From assembly GCA_001970955.1 (NCBI GenBank), contig MPUH01000204.1:18786-82785 (forward strand): a DNA stretch of 64,000 nucleotides. The letters run 5' to 3'. The stretch is from Stentor coeruleus (taxonomy: Eukaryota; Ciliophora; Heterotrichea; Heterotrichida; Stentoridae). Shown here one piece after another: positions 38,853-47,683 of the stretch. The notes beneath the pieces were generated by a model that ran no database searches, was not told the DNA's origin, and saw nothing but the letters and a program-made list of their open reading frames with translations. The position numbers were made by a program, and so were the translations under genes. The stretch's first letter is position 1, and every line of letters begins with the position of its first letter.

Positions 38853-39005
38853 ATTTACTTTATTAGGTGTAGATGTTGGAAGAAAATGAGCAGAAAAAAC
38901 TAAGCTTAAAATGGTCTTTAAAAAGCTAGACAAAGACTTGTGTTTAGGCATAGAAAAAACTGAAGAAAACAGAGACAATGTTTTGGTTTTAAGAAAAATA
39001 TACAT

Positions 39006-39523
39006 GAAAAAAGAGGAAAACTGGATAATCAGCAGAAAAAGGTGTAAATTTAAGATAATAAAGAGTTTATTGTCAAGATTGTAGATAAAAGATAATGTTT
39101 TTTTTAATAAAATGATACTTTTTTAAAGAAATAATGAGGTGTACTTTGGGAAAATACTAAGTGGAATAAATATTTGTTAAGGCTGTAGAAGACTTTACAT
39201 TAAAAACTAGAAATAGTTTAACTGCTAGAATAGGATTTTATGACAGGGTTGCTTTGCTTTCATTTATAACTTTACCCAGATAAGCCCTAGCTCTATAATA
39301 GCTATTTTCTTATAAAAACTTCTTTTATTAGTTGCCTGTTGTAAAGCAATTTTCCAATCACTAACTAATATTTGTGATTTCTATATAAAATGCAAATCCT
39401 AAACTCTAATAATAAAAATTTAGCTACATACAAGGAAAGTTTCACTAACCCAAAATCATATATATTGTTCCGGATCCAAAAAAATTATCCTATATCAAAA
39501 ATTCTAACCTAATTAATTACTTT
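39006..39523. other. Intergenic region, nothing recognised
   Basis: The spacer lies between two minus-strand genes. On the plus strand it is G-rich to about 39240 (5' flank of the CXC gene), then C-rich to 39523 (3' flank of the PARP gene), fitting the flank rule. Confidence 0.5.
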
Positions 39524-40996
39524 TTACTGATATTCTATGTAGTAATACGGAAGCACATGCTCCTTTTTGAAGAAAATATAATAATCTGTTTGAACACCCC
39601 TAAAATCTACAAAAAAATAATCGTCTTCAGTATTTTGAAATTCTGTCTTATCTTTCAATGCATGATCCCCTTTTTTGCCTAATAATGCTTTGCATATCAA
39701 CATTTTCTTATTATCCTTTCCATAAAAACAAATAGACATAGCAGGATCAGTTCCTGTATAAACCCCAAATCCATAAGCGTTACCAACTTTAATTTCCACT
39801 TCAATACCACCAACTTTAAACCCATTTTTGCAAATGTCTGTATAAATGCTATTTGAAGTTGCATGAAAAACATAAATCTCCCCTTCAAATGTCCCTTTTT
39901 TAATAAGAAGTTCTTTTGCTTTATCATATTTTTGTTGTAACGCAGGATTGTAAATATAATTAACTTTAGTGAGTTGCAATTTGACTTTGAATGTATTTCG
40001 CAGGTAATCAACTTTTTTTTCATGAACATCCCAATCAAATTTTGATAAAGCAAAAAAGTAATGCGATTTCATTTCTGGGATTTCATCATCTTCTCTGCAT
40101 TCGAATTCTTTGTAATCTTGGACACCTGATTTTATTACATAACAAGATATTCCAGGATGACTTATATATCCGCAACTAACACAAAGTTCATATCCGCATT
40201 GACATAAAATAAATATATTACTATCAACTGATTCTAATGCTCTCTCACAATTAAAGCATAGTATATGGGAAATTCCTTCAATCTTAAGTCTTGGCCACAA
40301 CTCATAAGTTAGTTCTTCCCCTTGTATTAAAACATCTTTAATAATACTATGAGCTAAGATTGTTGTACAATGCGGTATCGGACAATAAAACTCACTCTCC
40401 TCTTTTAGCACCTCAAGTCTTTTTCTAAAGCAACAATCACAAACTTTATGGTTGCAATTTGGCATTCTCTGCACTCTTCCTTGTCCATTGCACTTTAAAT
40501 ATAGTTCTCGATTAGTAAAAAAATAACATTCAGCTTTTTTCAATGCGTCATTTATATTTTTTATAGTTACTGCGAAATTTTGCTCATTTTTTTGAATTGA
40601 CTCATAAATTCTTTCAACTGGAATAACATTTGTAAAATAAGGGGCATATACATCTAGTTTAGTTTTTTCCGGAGAAAACATGGCATTACAACCAGGACAG
40701 GTATAGGTGTATGAGATTCCCACTCTTGAGAAAATGTCAAAGATGTATTTCCCTAAACAATTAAAGCAAACATAATGCTCGCATTGGGGAAAATATTGTA
40801 AAAGTCTGCTGTCTGTTGTTATAAAAGGATTTTTGTGGATTTTTTCATGTGAGCAGCAGATGAACTTGAACTGGTGATTGATTTGAACCTTCCCTTTGAG
40901 CTTTATGAGTTCGGCAGCTATAAGCTTGGCTGCATCTTTGTAATTGCAGTTCAGACAATATTCAAATTGCTTTATTAGAAAGTCCACTTCAGACAT
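39524..40996 (-). CDS. RING/IBR zinc-finger protein fused to a PARP (ADP-ribosyltransferase) catalytic domain
   Basis: A 490-residue protein. Cys/His clusters at about 47-103 (CEHYVCFNC, CPGC) and 157-210 (CNHKVCDCC, CPIPHC) are RING-like. Residues 247-285 fit a C6HC in-between-RING module: CFNC, CQCG, CVSC, then His 280 and Cys 285. No second catalytic RING follows. Residues about 345-490 are a PARP fold: VFHATS (His 378), YGFGVYTG (Tyr 413), MLICKALLGK, and DYYIFF near the end, where the third triad residue is Asp 471 instead of Glu. Loss of the Glu usually means mono-ADP-ribosylation (family knowledge). The fusion would couple ubiquitin-system binding to ADP-ribosylation (inference). Confidence 0.85.
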   Translation of the reverse strand: MSEVDFLIKQFEYCLNCNYKDAAKLIAAELIKLKGKVQINHQFKFICCSHEKIHKNPFITTDSRLLQYFPQCEHYVCFNCLGKYIFDIFSRVGISYTYTCPGCNAMFSPEKTKLDVYAPYFTNVIPVERIYESIQKNEQNFAVTIKNINDALKKAECYFFTNRELYLKCNGQGRVQRMPNCNHKVCDCCFRKRLEVLKEESEFYCPIPHCTTILAHSIIKDVLIQGEELTYELWPRLKIEGISHILCFNCERALESVDSNIFILCQCGYELCVSCGYISHPGISCYVIKSGVQDYKEFECREDDEIPEMKSHYFFALSKFDWDVHEKKVDYLRNTFKVKLQLTKVNYIYNPALQQKYDKAKELLIKKGTFEGEIYVFHATSNSIYTDICKNGFKVGGIEVEIKVGNAYGFGVYTGTDPAMSICFYGKDNKKMLICKALLGKKGDHALKDKTEFQNTEDDYFFVDFRGVQTDYYIFFKKEHVLPYYYIEYQ

Positions 40997-41456
40997 TTTA
41001 TTTATAGAATATTAACAGTGTGAAATTATCTGGATTCAAGTATAAGTATGGATTATTTTATATATGCTAAAGAATATTTTTTTATTTAAGATATTGGAAA
41101 ATAATCATAGATTTTATGATAAAAATTGTATAACAATAAAATGTGTATCAATAAAGTATTTATTAACAAATCATGTTTAGAAATATTTTATAAATTCCAT
41201 TAAGTAAATAATATGAATTAAACTTATAGTAGATGATGAATATAGTATATATTTTTGTAATAAATAAACTAATGAATATTATTTTTTCTAAGAATTATAT
41301 TAAAATACACTTAATATATAATTATATTGTTGTAGAATTTCTGAGTTTAGAGTGAGAAATGGTTTTCATGAGTGTGGATTTATAGTTAGTCCTCAAAAAG
41401 ACCAGAGATCAATAGCTGTCTATAAATTCATAAACTTTAATCTTAGCAAAATTTAA
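40997..41456. other. Intergenic divergent region, nothing recognised
   Basis: This AT-rich spacer lies between the starts of the RING/PARP gene and the IQ-motif gene. No palindrome, repeat or exon stood out. Confidence 0.45.
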
Positions 41457-42656
41457 ATGGATGAAGTGCTTACAACTCAGCTTATACAAGTAACATCTAC
41501 TTAGATCCTTGATAAGCGTATTGCTAAATATTCCTCAAAAGACCTGTCAAGTAAATCCAAAGCTTCAACTAAAGAGCTGCGAAATTTTAAACTTAATCCT
41601 TTGGCTCGGCTTTTAATCCATAAGCCAGAAAATCCTCCTCCCCAAATTCATTCATTAGCAAGTATAACCTTAAAATCCAAAATCCGTAAAGTTAAAGCCC
41701 ACAAACACTCAGAAATCATAAACAATATCTCAATTCAAGATTCTAATTATTCAATCAACACCACAGATATACAAAGCTTAAAACCTACAAATAACAATGA
41801 AAGTGAAAAGCAAAATGCATTAGAAAACTATACGATTAATAAAGAAGAAGTTCAGAATGCAAACTACATTGAAAGACTTTTAAAAAGTGATATTGAGATT
41901 TTAGGGTGTTGGCAAAAGTTCAAAGAAAATTTTTTGAGATTGAGTAAAAAGAAATTTTTAGATAATTCCCATTGGTGGAAGTATAAGATGTGGAGAAGTG
42001 TTATGAAGAGTGGGATTAAAAGATTGGAAAGTAAGTGGATAAGGATAAATAATGCTGCAACAAAGATTCAAAGTATTATTCGAATGTGTAAAACACGTAA
42101 AGTTTATCTAAAAATCAAACAATCATGTATTTATATACAAGATTTCTGGGTAAAAGTGTATAAGCAAAGATGCAGATTTTTAAAAATCAAATTTTTAGCT
42201 TGTTTCCTATCAAAATACGCTAAGTAATACTTACATAGATTATCTTTCATAGAAAAATCTTTTTCAGCAATAATAATACAGAAATACTTCCGCATGTTTA
42301 TCATCAGAAAAAGATACAAAAATCTAATAAATGAAAAAATGCAGGCTTACAGACATAGAAAAATGCTTGAAAAACAGTCAAATCTAGTTAAACAAAGGAA
42401 CAACAGGAAACAAGCTGTCAAAATTATTGAGAATTTCTGGCTAAATTATAAAGAAAAATGCAGACTGAAAACTCTTCGCAAGTATTTAGTAACTTTACCT
42501 TATAAATACCGTAAGCTTTTGATGAAATTTAAACAGGTCAAGCGGGATGCTGATAATTTGAAAAATACAGTTGATGAGTTGATAGCCAAGAAGTTCATGA
42601 AATATCCTCTAAATTTAGAGTTGAATATAAATGTCATTAAGGAAATCTATAAGTAA
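41457..42656 (+). CDS. IQ-motif protein, two 15-base introns
   Basis: Three exons join across GTAACATCTACTTAG (41490-41504) and GTAATACTTACATAG (42224-42238) to give 389 residues. The first exon encodes only MDEVLTTQLIQ; a frame without it would have no ATG near its start. The C-terminal half carries at least three IQ-type motifs (ATKIQSIIRMCKTRKVY, IIIQKYFRMFIIRKRY, AVKIIENFWLNYKEK), with the second intron between two of them. IQ motifs bind calmodulin or centrin; centrin-rich contractile fibres are prominent in heterotrichs, so a cortical or basal-body scaffold is possible (inference). The N-terminal half is Ser/Asn-rich and disordered. Confidence 0.85.
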
Positions 42657-42800
42657 TATCATTAAATAATAGTTTTGGTTTTTAATACTAATAAACTATA
42701 TATCATTTAGAGTATCTTTTGTAATCTCTACAAATAAACAATTAATATAAATTATAATATTTTCACTACTTACGTTTTCTTGCTTCACGTTTGAGCTTGC

Positions 42801-43430
42801 TAAGAAAAAAGGTGGTCTCTGAAATTCTCAATAGTTTTGCATAAGCACAGGATTTTTAGAAAGCAAAGAAGCATATCTCAGAAATTTGAAATGAACCTTT
42901 AAGAAGAGCCTTATGAGGACATGCAGAAAGCAATTAAAATGAAAGAAAATAAAATCTCATATTATGATGAAGATAAAAATATAATCCAAGTGCTCCAATC
43001 AATAGCAGACAATTTTTAAGAAAGCAATGAAAAGTTTGATATGCCCAAGTTCAAAGTTAACCCTCAATCAAGTCCCAAGAAAAGATCAGAATTCTCATTT
43101 ATAATACTATTAAATGTAGTAAGGTATTAGAAAATTTCCCAAATAAAATAATCTCATAATTAGTAAAAAGCTTGATAGTCCTTGCTTAAATTGGATAAAC
43201 TTAGAATTTTATAAAAAAAACAATAGATTAATAGATAAAAACCCAGGGTATGTTATTTTGTCGACAAAGATCAAAAAATATTATAGGATTGCTTCTAGGG
43301 ATTAATATATGATGAATATTTTAAAATGTATGATGCTAAAGGATTTGATTGTGTAAAGAAAATAGCATAATAAATCGATTAAGCATTGATAGTAATTTTA
43401 TACAAGATGATCATAAGCATTAGAGGGTCA
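42801..43430 (+). pseudogene. Probable decayed protein-coding gene (relic A)
   Basis: Between the IQ gene and the J-protein gene, short protein-like stretches appear on the plus strand in changing frames. From 42801 one frame reads RWSLKFSIVLHKHRIFRKQ, then a TAA, EEPYEDMQKAIKMKENK, then a TAA at about 43017 and ESNEKFDMPKFKVNPQSS. Other frames then read VLENFPNKI, KLDSPCLNWINLEFY, KNPGYVILSTKIKKYYRIAS and YDEYFKMYDAKGFDCVKK. No allowed 15/16-base intron removes these breaks; the one GT...AG candidate lacks the conserved adenine. I read it as an old pseudogene of unknown family. Confidence 0.5.
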
Positions 43431-43565
43431 TAAAAATAATATTCTCATTAATCATAATCCTTTTAATCTGATTCAATCCAATTTATATCTATCTTAAAAA
43501 AACTTTTTTTTTTTTGCATATTAACTCATTATGCAAAACCTTGAATTTTATTAATAAATAAGTCT

Positions 43566-44141
43566 ATGATAAGAATACAGTTAGCAAGGTGGATGTCAGT
43601 GCAAAAGACCAACTACGAACTGCTAAATGTATCTGTTAAAGCAAGTCAAGATGAGATAAAAAAAGCTTATCTAGGACTTGCAAAAAAGTATCATCCTGAC
43701 TCCCCAGAAGGCAACGAAGAAATGTTCAAAATCATCACTGAGGCATACACAATATTAAAAAACGAAGAAAAAAGAGCTGAATACGACAATTCTTTTAAAA
43801 AATCAAGTAAAGGCGCAAAATCAAAAGTTAAAGAAGAAAATCAAGATACTCATTCTTCTGAAAAACAACATAAAAGGTATACAGAAACATTTAAATCATC
43901 ATCATGGTCAGGAGGAAGTTTTAATAATAAAGACGTAGAAAAAGAGCGAGGTGGGTATAAAAACGTGACCCCGGCTGATGTTTTTATCAAAATGGGAACT
44001 TATGCTATAGGATCGTCTGCGGTATTTATGTTTGTTTATATTTTATATTTAGTGATGTCACCAGTGCCGGAAAAGCAGAAAATTGTTAGGCCTGAAGGGA
44101 TTGTAACAAAAATGCCTGAAAGATCTCCAGCAAAGTCGTAA
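43566..44141 (+). CDS. J-domain (DnaJ/HSP40) protein, probably mitochondrial, membrane anchored
   Basis: A 191-residue protein. The first 13 residues are basic and hydrophobic ([13 protein letters not shown]), like a mitochondrial presequence. Residues about 15-78 are a J-domain with [20 protein letters not shown], the invariant HPD (43-45) and an AEYD ending. After a Lys/Ser-rich linker, a single hydrophobic segment at about 150-170 ([15 protein letters not shown]) anchors the protein. J-domains stimulate the ATPase of Hsp70. The plan of presequence, J-domain and C-terminal anchor suggests a partner of mitochondrial Hsp70 at the inner membrane (inference). It is flanked by two probable gene relics. 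Confidence 0.9.
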   Translation: MIRIQLARWMSVQKTNYELLNVSVKASQDEIKKAYLGLAKKYHPDSPEGNEEMFKIITEAYTILKNEEKRAEYDNSFKKSSKGAKSKVKEENQDTHSSEKQHKRYTETFKSSSWSGGSFNNKDVEKERGGYKNVTPADVFIKMGTYAIGSSAVFMFVYILYLVMSPVPEKQKIVRPEGIVTKMPERSPAKS

Positions 44142-44283
44142 TAGTTAATAGTCTTTTTAACACTTTTCCCTAAAAATGTTTTTTAATCAGTATATTTTCA
44201 TCTAATCAAATTAGGATATGATATTGTTTTAGGTACTTAGAATGGAGATATTTCTTATAGCAACTAAATTTAAAATTAATTTT
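44142..44283. other. Short spacer after the J-protein gene
   Basis: This AT-rich 3' flank shows no feature. It separates the J-protein stop from relic B on the opposite strand. Confidence 0.4.
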
Positions 44284-44774
44284 TTACTCCTTTTCTAGAA
44301 ATTTGCACAGGTCGTAGTGCTTTGGCTTATCTATTCCAACCAGTTCACACATTTTATATGAAATTCTATCAATATACTTTTCATCTTCTCTTTTTCTCTT
44401 TCAATATATTCTATTAAATATCTAGCTATTTCAATCTGAAATTGTAATTAATCTAAAGCTAGTTCAACAGTATGATTTTTCAGTACATTGTACATTATAT
44501 AAGAATTAAATAATTTCATATCAAGTATATACATGAATATATATTTTTACAATTTCTTGAAGTTATACGGATATTTATATAATGTGCTTGACAGATAAAA
44601 AGATCTGCAGCAATTATCAATTTCTAAAACTGACTGTTAGAATAATACTGAAATTTTGTTAGGATTTTCCTACAAGTTTTAAATACTTAACATAAATGAC
44701 AATATAATCGAAGAAAATGGATCAAACTCTTCTTTTAACCCTAAGCCTTTACCAAGCAAAAAGAAGTAGCACAT
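44284..44774 (-). pseudogene. Probable decayed protein-coding gene (relic B)
   Basis: On the minus strand, one frame from the ATG at 44774 reads about 130 codons interrupted only by TAA and TAG (five in-frame stops, no TGA). It has protein-like segments GLKEEFDPFSSIILSFML, ENPNKISVLF, QSVLEIDNCCRSFYLSS, YKYPYNFKKL, KYIFMYILDMKLFNSYIM and LQFQIEIARYLIEYIERE. In an A-rich run near 44385 the sense shifts one frame and continues DEKYIDRISYKMCELVGID, then KPKHYDLCKFLEKE and a stop. No legal intron removes the stops. I cannot name the family. Confidence 0.5.
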
Positions 44775-44839
44775 AGCCTAAGATCAATATTTACTTTAAA
44801 CTTATACTTTTGCATATAAAAAAATTAGCAAAATTACCT

Positions 44840-44912
44840 GATATTATCCATTTTAATACTAAATCTTATATTCTANGATATTATCCATTTTAATACTAAA
44901 TCTTATATTCTA
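44840..44912. repeat. Direct repeat of 36 bp around a single N (44876): probable contig overlap
   Basis: Bases 44840-44875 are identical to 44877-44912. The right copy reaches the last codons of the P5C dehydrogenase gene, but the coding sequence is intact. Confidence 0.85.
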
Positions 44913-46517
44913 AGAACTTGGTGGTGTTTTCCAGTCTTGTGGGATGCTTCCAGTATCAGTGATAATTTCTCTATGGCAACTCCATACAAGTTTTATAGCT
45001 TCAGGTGTTCCAATACCAGCTCCTCTTGGGTCTCCAGCTGGCCCAAACCAATGATTCTGTGGTGCTCCAGTAGTCCTAGCCCTAATCCCTGCATAAGTAG
45101 TCCCATTAACCGTGTTCCCAAGAACTTCTCTTAAGAAATTCGGGTCATTCGACACAACTGCTGCAGTCAAATGATGCTCCATTTTTTCTAACAAAGGCAA
45201 AACTTGACTTAACGAGCTCCAGCTCGTAACAATTTGAAAAGGCCCAAATAATTCTGATGTCACAAGATTAAAATTCTTATATATTTCTTCAATGGGCACA
45301 TATACAGCTGTAGGTCTATAAGATCCATATATACTTGGAATTCTATGAGTTTCTTTTAAAACCTCACCACCAAACAGAACTTTCGCTCCTGGAATTTTAG
45401 CTACTGCGTCAACATGTTGTTGGATTTTCGTATTGTTCCATGTGAGAATTGGCACTGCTGTCAGGTCAGCAAGGTTTCTTTTTTCAGCTAAGGCTTTGAT
45501 TTTATCAAAAAAACCTGAACGCACCCAGTTGTCATGGGCAAAAACTATAGATTGAGCTGAACATTTTTGGCCTCCAAAAGCATATGCATCTTGATCTGAT
45601 GTGTAAGCAACATAATCTATATCATGAACATCTGGGCCAAGAACTTTCCAGTCAAAACCTGCATCTTCAACTTTAACTTTTCCTTTACTGATTTCAGCTA
45701 AATGGTTTGCAACACGTGACCCACCTGTGAATTGAGTCATTCTGAAAGCATCTTTTCGGATTAGATGCTCCATTGTAGGACCATGACCGTTTAAGAGACT
45801 CACATCACCTAGTGGCATTCCACAATAATGTAGGAATCGAATCCATTGTTCTAAGCAGATCGCCACTCGGGTATCAGGTTTGATTGTTACCATATTACCC
45901 ATGAAAAGTGCTCCCATCATCTGTAGTACAGGTATTTCTAGTGGGAAATTGAATGGAGCTATAATAGCGACAGGTCCATAAGGCCATCTATATCCTTGAG
46001 TCTGTTGCCCATCTCTATCCCCAGTAACCATAAATCCTCTTGCTAAAAATCTAACCTGGTCACCTGAAAAGTTCTCAAAGAAAGTCCGAACCACAGCCAT
46101 CTCACCTATTGATTGATCGTTGGACTTTGGAGCTACTCTTTGTATAAGCCTCCAAAAAAACTTAAATGTCTCAGGTTCATGAAGCTGAGCTGCCACTTTT
46201 TGACAGACAGCTCCATAATGCTTGTATCTGGTCACATCTTTAAACGGGTTGTGGAGTCCGGATTTTGTTACAGCTTTAGCTGCATCAAGAAAAGGTCCTG
46301 CTTCTTGGACTGATGTGTCTGGAACAGAAATAAAATGCTCACCATTCATAGGGTCAACAATTTTTAGGGTTTTTTCTGTACTTGTCCATTTACCTTGGAC
46401 GAAGTTTTGGATTAAAGCAGGATTTGCAGCACTAAGCGTATCGGGGTCTACAGTCGACCATGCTGTTTTAAGGCACCTTTTTAGTACAGACATTGCTATT
46501 ATATATCTTGTGGTCAA
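44910..46517 (-). CDS. P5CDH: Delta-1-pyrroline-5-carboxylate dehydrogenase, plant-type (ALDH12)
   Basis: A 535-residue mitochondrial aldehyde dehydrogenase. It oxidises P5C / glutamate semialdehyde to glutamate with NAD, the last step of proline catabolism. It shows the plant ALDH12A1 signatures: APFNFPLEIPVLQMMGALFMG, HYCGMPLGDV, VEDAGFDWKVLGPDV (catalytic Glu at about 284), GGQKCSAQS (catalytic Cys at about 319), RIPSIYGSYRPTAVYVPIEE, HLTAAVVSNDP, and the ending TTGAPQNHWFGPAGDPRGAG. The basic N-terminus (MTTRYIIAMSVLKRCLKTAW) looks like a mitochondrial presequence; the second Met at residue 9 is an alternative start. The length is as expected. No intron. Confidence 0.96.
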   Translation of the reverse strand: MTTRYIIAMSVLKRCLKTAWSTVDPDTLSAANPALIQNFVQGKWTSTEKTLKIVDPMNGEHFISVPDTSVQEAGPFLDAAKAVTKSGLHNPFKDVTRYKHYGAVCQKVAAQLHEPETFKFFWRLIQRVAPKSNDQSIGEMAVVRTFFENFSGDQVRFLARGFMVTGDRDGQQTQGYRWPYGPVAIIAPFNFPLEIPVLQMMGALFMGNMVTIKPDTRVAICLEQWIRFLHYCGMPLGDVSLLNGHGPTMEHLIRKDAFRMTQFTGGSRVANHLAEISKGKVKVEDAGFDWKVLGPDVHDIDYVAYTSDQDAYAFGGQKCSAQSIVFAHDNWVRSGFFDKIKALAEKRNLADLTAVPILTWNNTKIQQHVDAVAKIPGAKVLFGGEVLKETHRIPSIYGSYRPTAVYVPIEEIYKNFNLVTSELFGPFQIVTSWSSLSQVLPLLEKMEHHLTAAVVSNDPNFLREVLGNTVNGTTYAGIRARTTGAPQNHWFGPAGDPRGAGIGTPEAIKLVWSCHREIITDTGSIPQDWKTPPSS

Positions 46518-46830
46518 ATTAAAATGAGAATACTTATTACGAAAAAAGATATATAAGCATTTGTCCTAGTAAAAGAATTTGATATTCATATTGAATTTTT
46601 AGAATTTAAATACTATAGAATTTAATATTAACATAGCAAGCTACTAAATTCCCATATAATAATACTCTTACTCTAAAATTCATCTCCAAACATAATTTAA
46701 CATAAGAACTTGAAAACAAAATCATAAAATCATTCCTATAATCCAAAACCATAAAACGATTTAAATCCATCTTGCCATTCTTATAATCCTAAAATGTCAA
46801 ATATTTCAATATTCATCTTCTAATAATAAA
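46518..46830. other. Intergenic divergent region, nothing recognised
   Basis: The spacer lies between the starts of the ALDH12 and TPR genes. It is C-rich and G-poor toward 46830, as before other plus-strand genes. Confidence 0.45.
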
Positions 46831-47683
46831 ATGTTTACAAATTATCAAGTGTTCCGAACTTTCACAGAGCACCTGCAAAAAATCCTAGCCTTAAGTTCAA
46901 AAGTTCGTCAATCATACTCCTTAGGCAAATACAATGATGTAGCTAAGATATAGGCTTTAGAATTAGCAGAAAATGCAATGAAGCTAAGTGAGTNCTAAGA
47001 TATAGGCTTTAGAATTAGCAGAAAATGCAATGAAGCTAAGTGAGTCCTTATCTCAAGCAGACCCAACTCGTATGGCTTGTTGTAGTAATCTAGCTTTACT
47101 ATACAAGACTACAGGAAAATATGAAGAAGCTATTTCAATATACGAGCCTTTAGAAGAGTTATATATGAAAACATTAGGTCCTTATCACAAAGCTACGATA
47201 ATTTTAAAGCATAATCTTGCAGCAACATATAAATCAAGAGGAAGTCCAGACTTGGCTATACAATTATTATCCCCTTTACCTCCAATATCTTCAGATTCCT
47301 TACAATCATATGTTCTAAAAGCTTCTTGTTTTAAAGATTTAAATGATCTGGAAAATGCAAAACTTGTAATCCAAGAAGCAGATGAGTATATTACTAAAAC
47401 TTATGGAAAAGGAAATGTTATAAGTGTGAATTTGCTGAATTGTAAAGGACTTATACATAAGAATGCGAAAGAGTTTGAAGATGCTGAGAAATGCTTTAAG
47501 GAGTAAGATTTATATAGAGCTTTGGAAATACGCTTGGGGATGAATGGTGAGAAACATCCTGAGACTATAATTATTAGGCACAACCTTGGAGAAATGTATA
47601 ATGCATGGGGCAAAAAAGATCAGGCAGAAGAATATTTGATGAAAAATATCCAAATTATGCAAGATGAGATTAAGAATAAATAG
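46831..47683 (+). CDS. Kinesin-light-chain-like TPR protein, two 15-base introns, damaged by an assembly duplication
   Basis: The gene starts at ATG 46831. It loses introns GTAGCTAAGATATAG (46939-46953) and GTAAGATTTATATAG (47503-47517), and the 51-base duplication around N 46994 must be collapsed. The result is 256 residues; exon bases then sum to a whole number of codons. TPR repeats of the kinesin-light-chain/NPHP3 kind are clear: YSLGKYNDALELAENAMKLS, MACCSNLALLYKTTGKYEEA, LKHNLAATYKSRGSPDLA, and ALEIRLGMNGEKHPETIII with RHNLGEMYNAWGKKDQAEEY. Such TPRs bind peptide cargo or scaffold partners. The protein is only repeats, with no kinesin-heavy-chain-binding coil visible. As assembled, the frame is broken at the N. 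Confidence 0.88.
46943..47045. repeat. Direct repeat of 51 bp around a single N (46994): probable contig overlap inside a gene
   Basis: Bases 46943-46993 are identical to 46995-47045, starting within intron 1 and continuing into exon 2 of the TPR gene. Collapsing the two copies restores a continuous TPR reading frame, which supports an assembly artefact. Confidence 0.9.

Noticed and set aside
38853-39005. N-terminal extension of the CXC protein to the ATG at 39005
   Set aside because: It is hydrophobic and unlike the rest of the protein, and its DNA has the composition of a 5' flank; the ATG at 38852 is preferred.
43116-43130. GTAGTAAGGTATTAG as an intron in relic A
   Set aside because: It has the right length and ends, but lacks the adenine six bases from the 3' end seen in all ten supported introns, and removing it does not restore a frame.
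4799-43520. Poly-T followed by GCATA near 4801 and near 43504 as a shared element
   Set aside because: Only two occurrences with different surroundings; likely chance in T-rich DNA.
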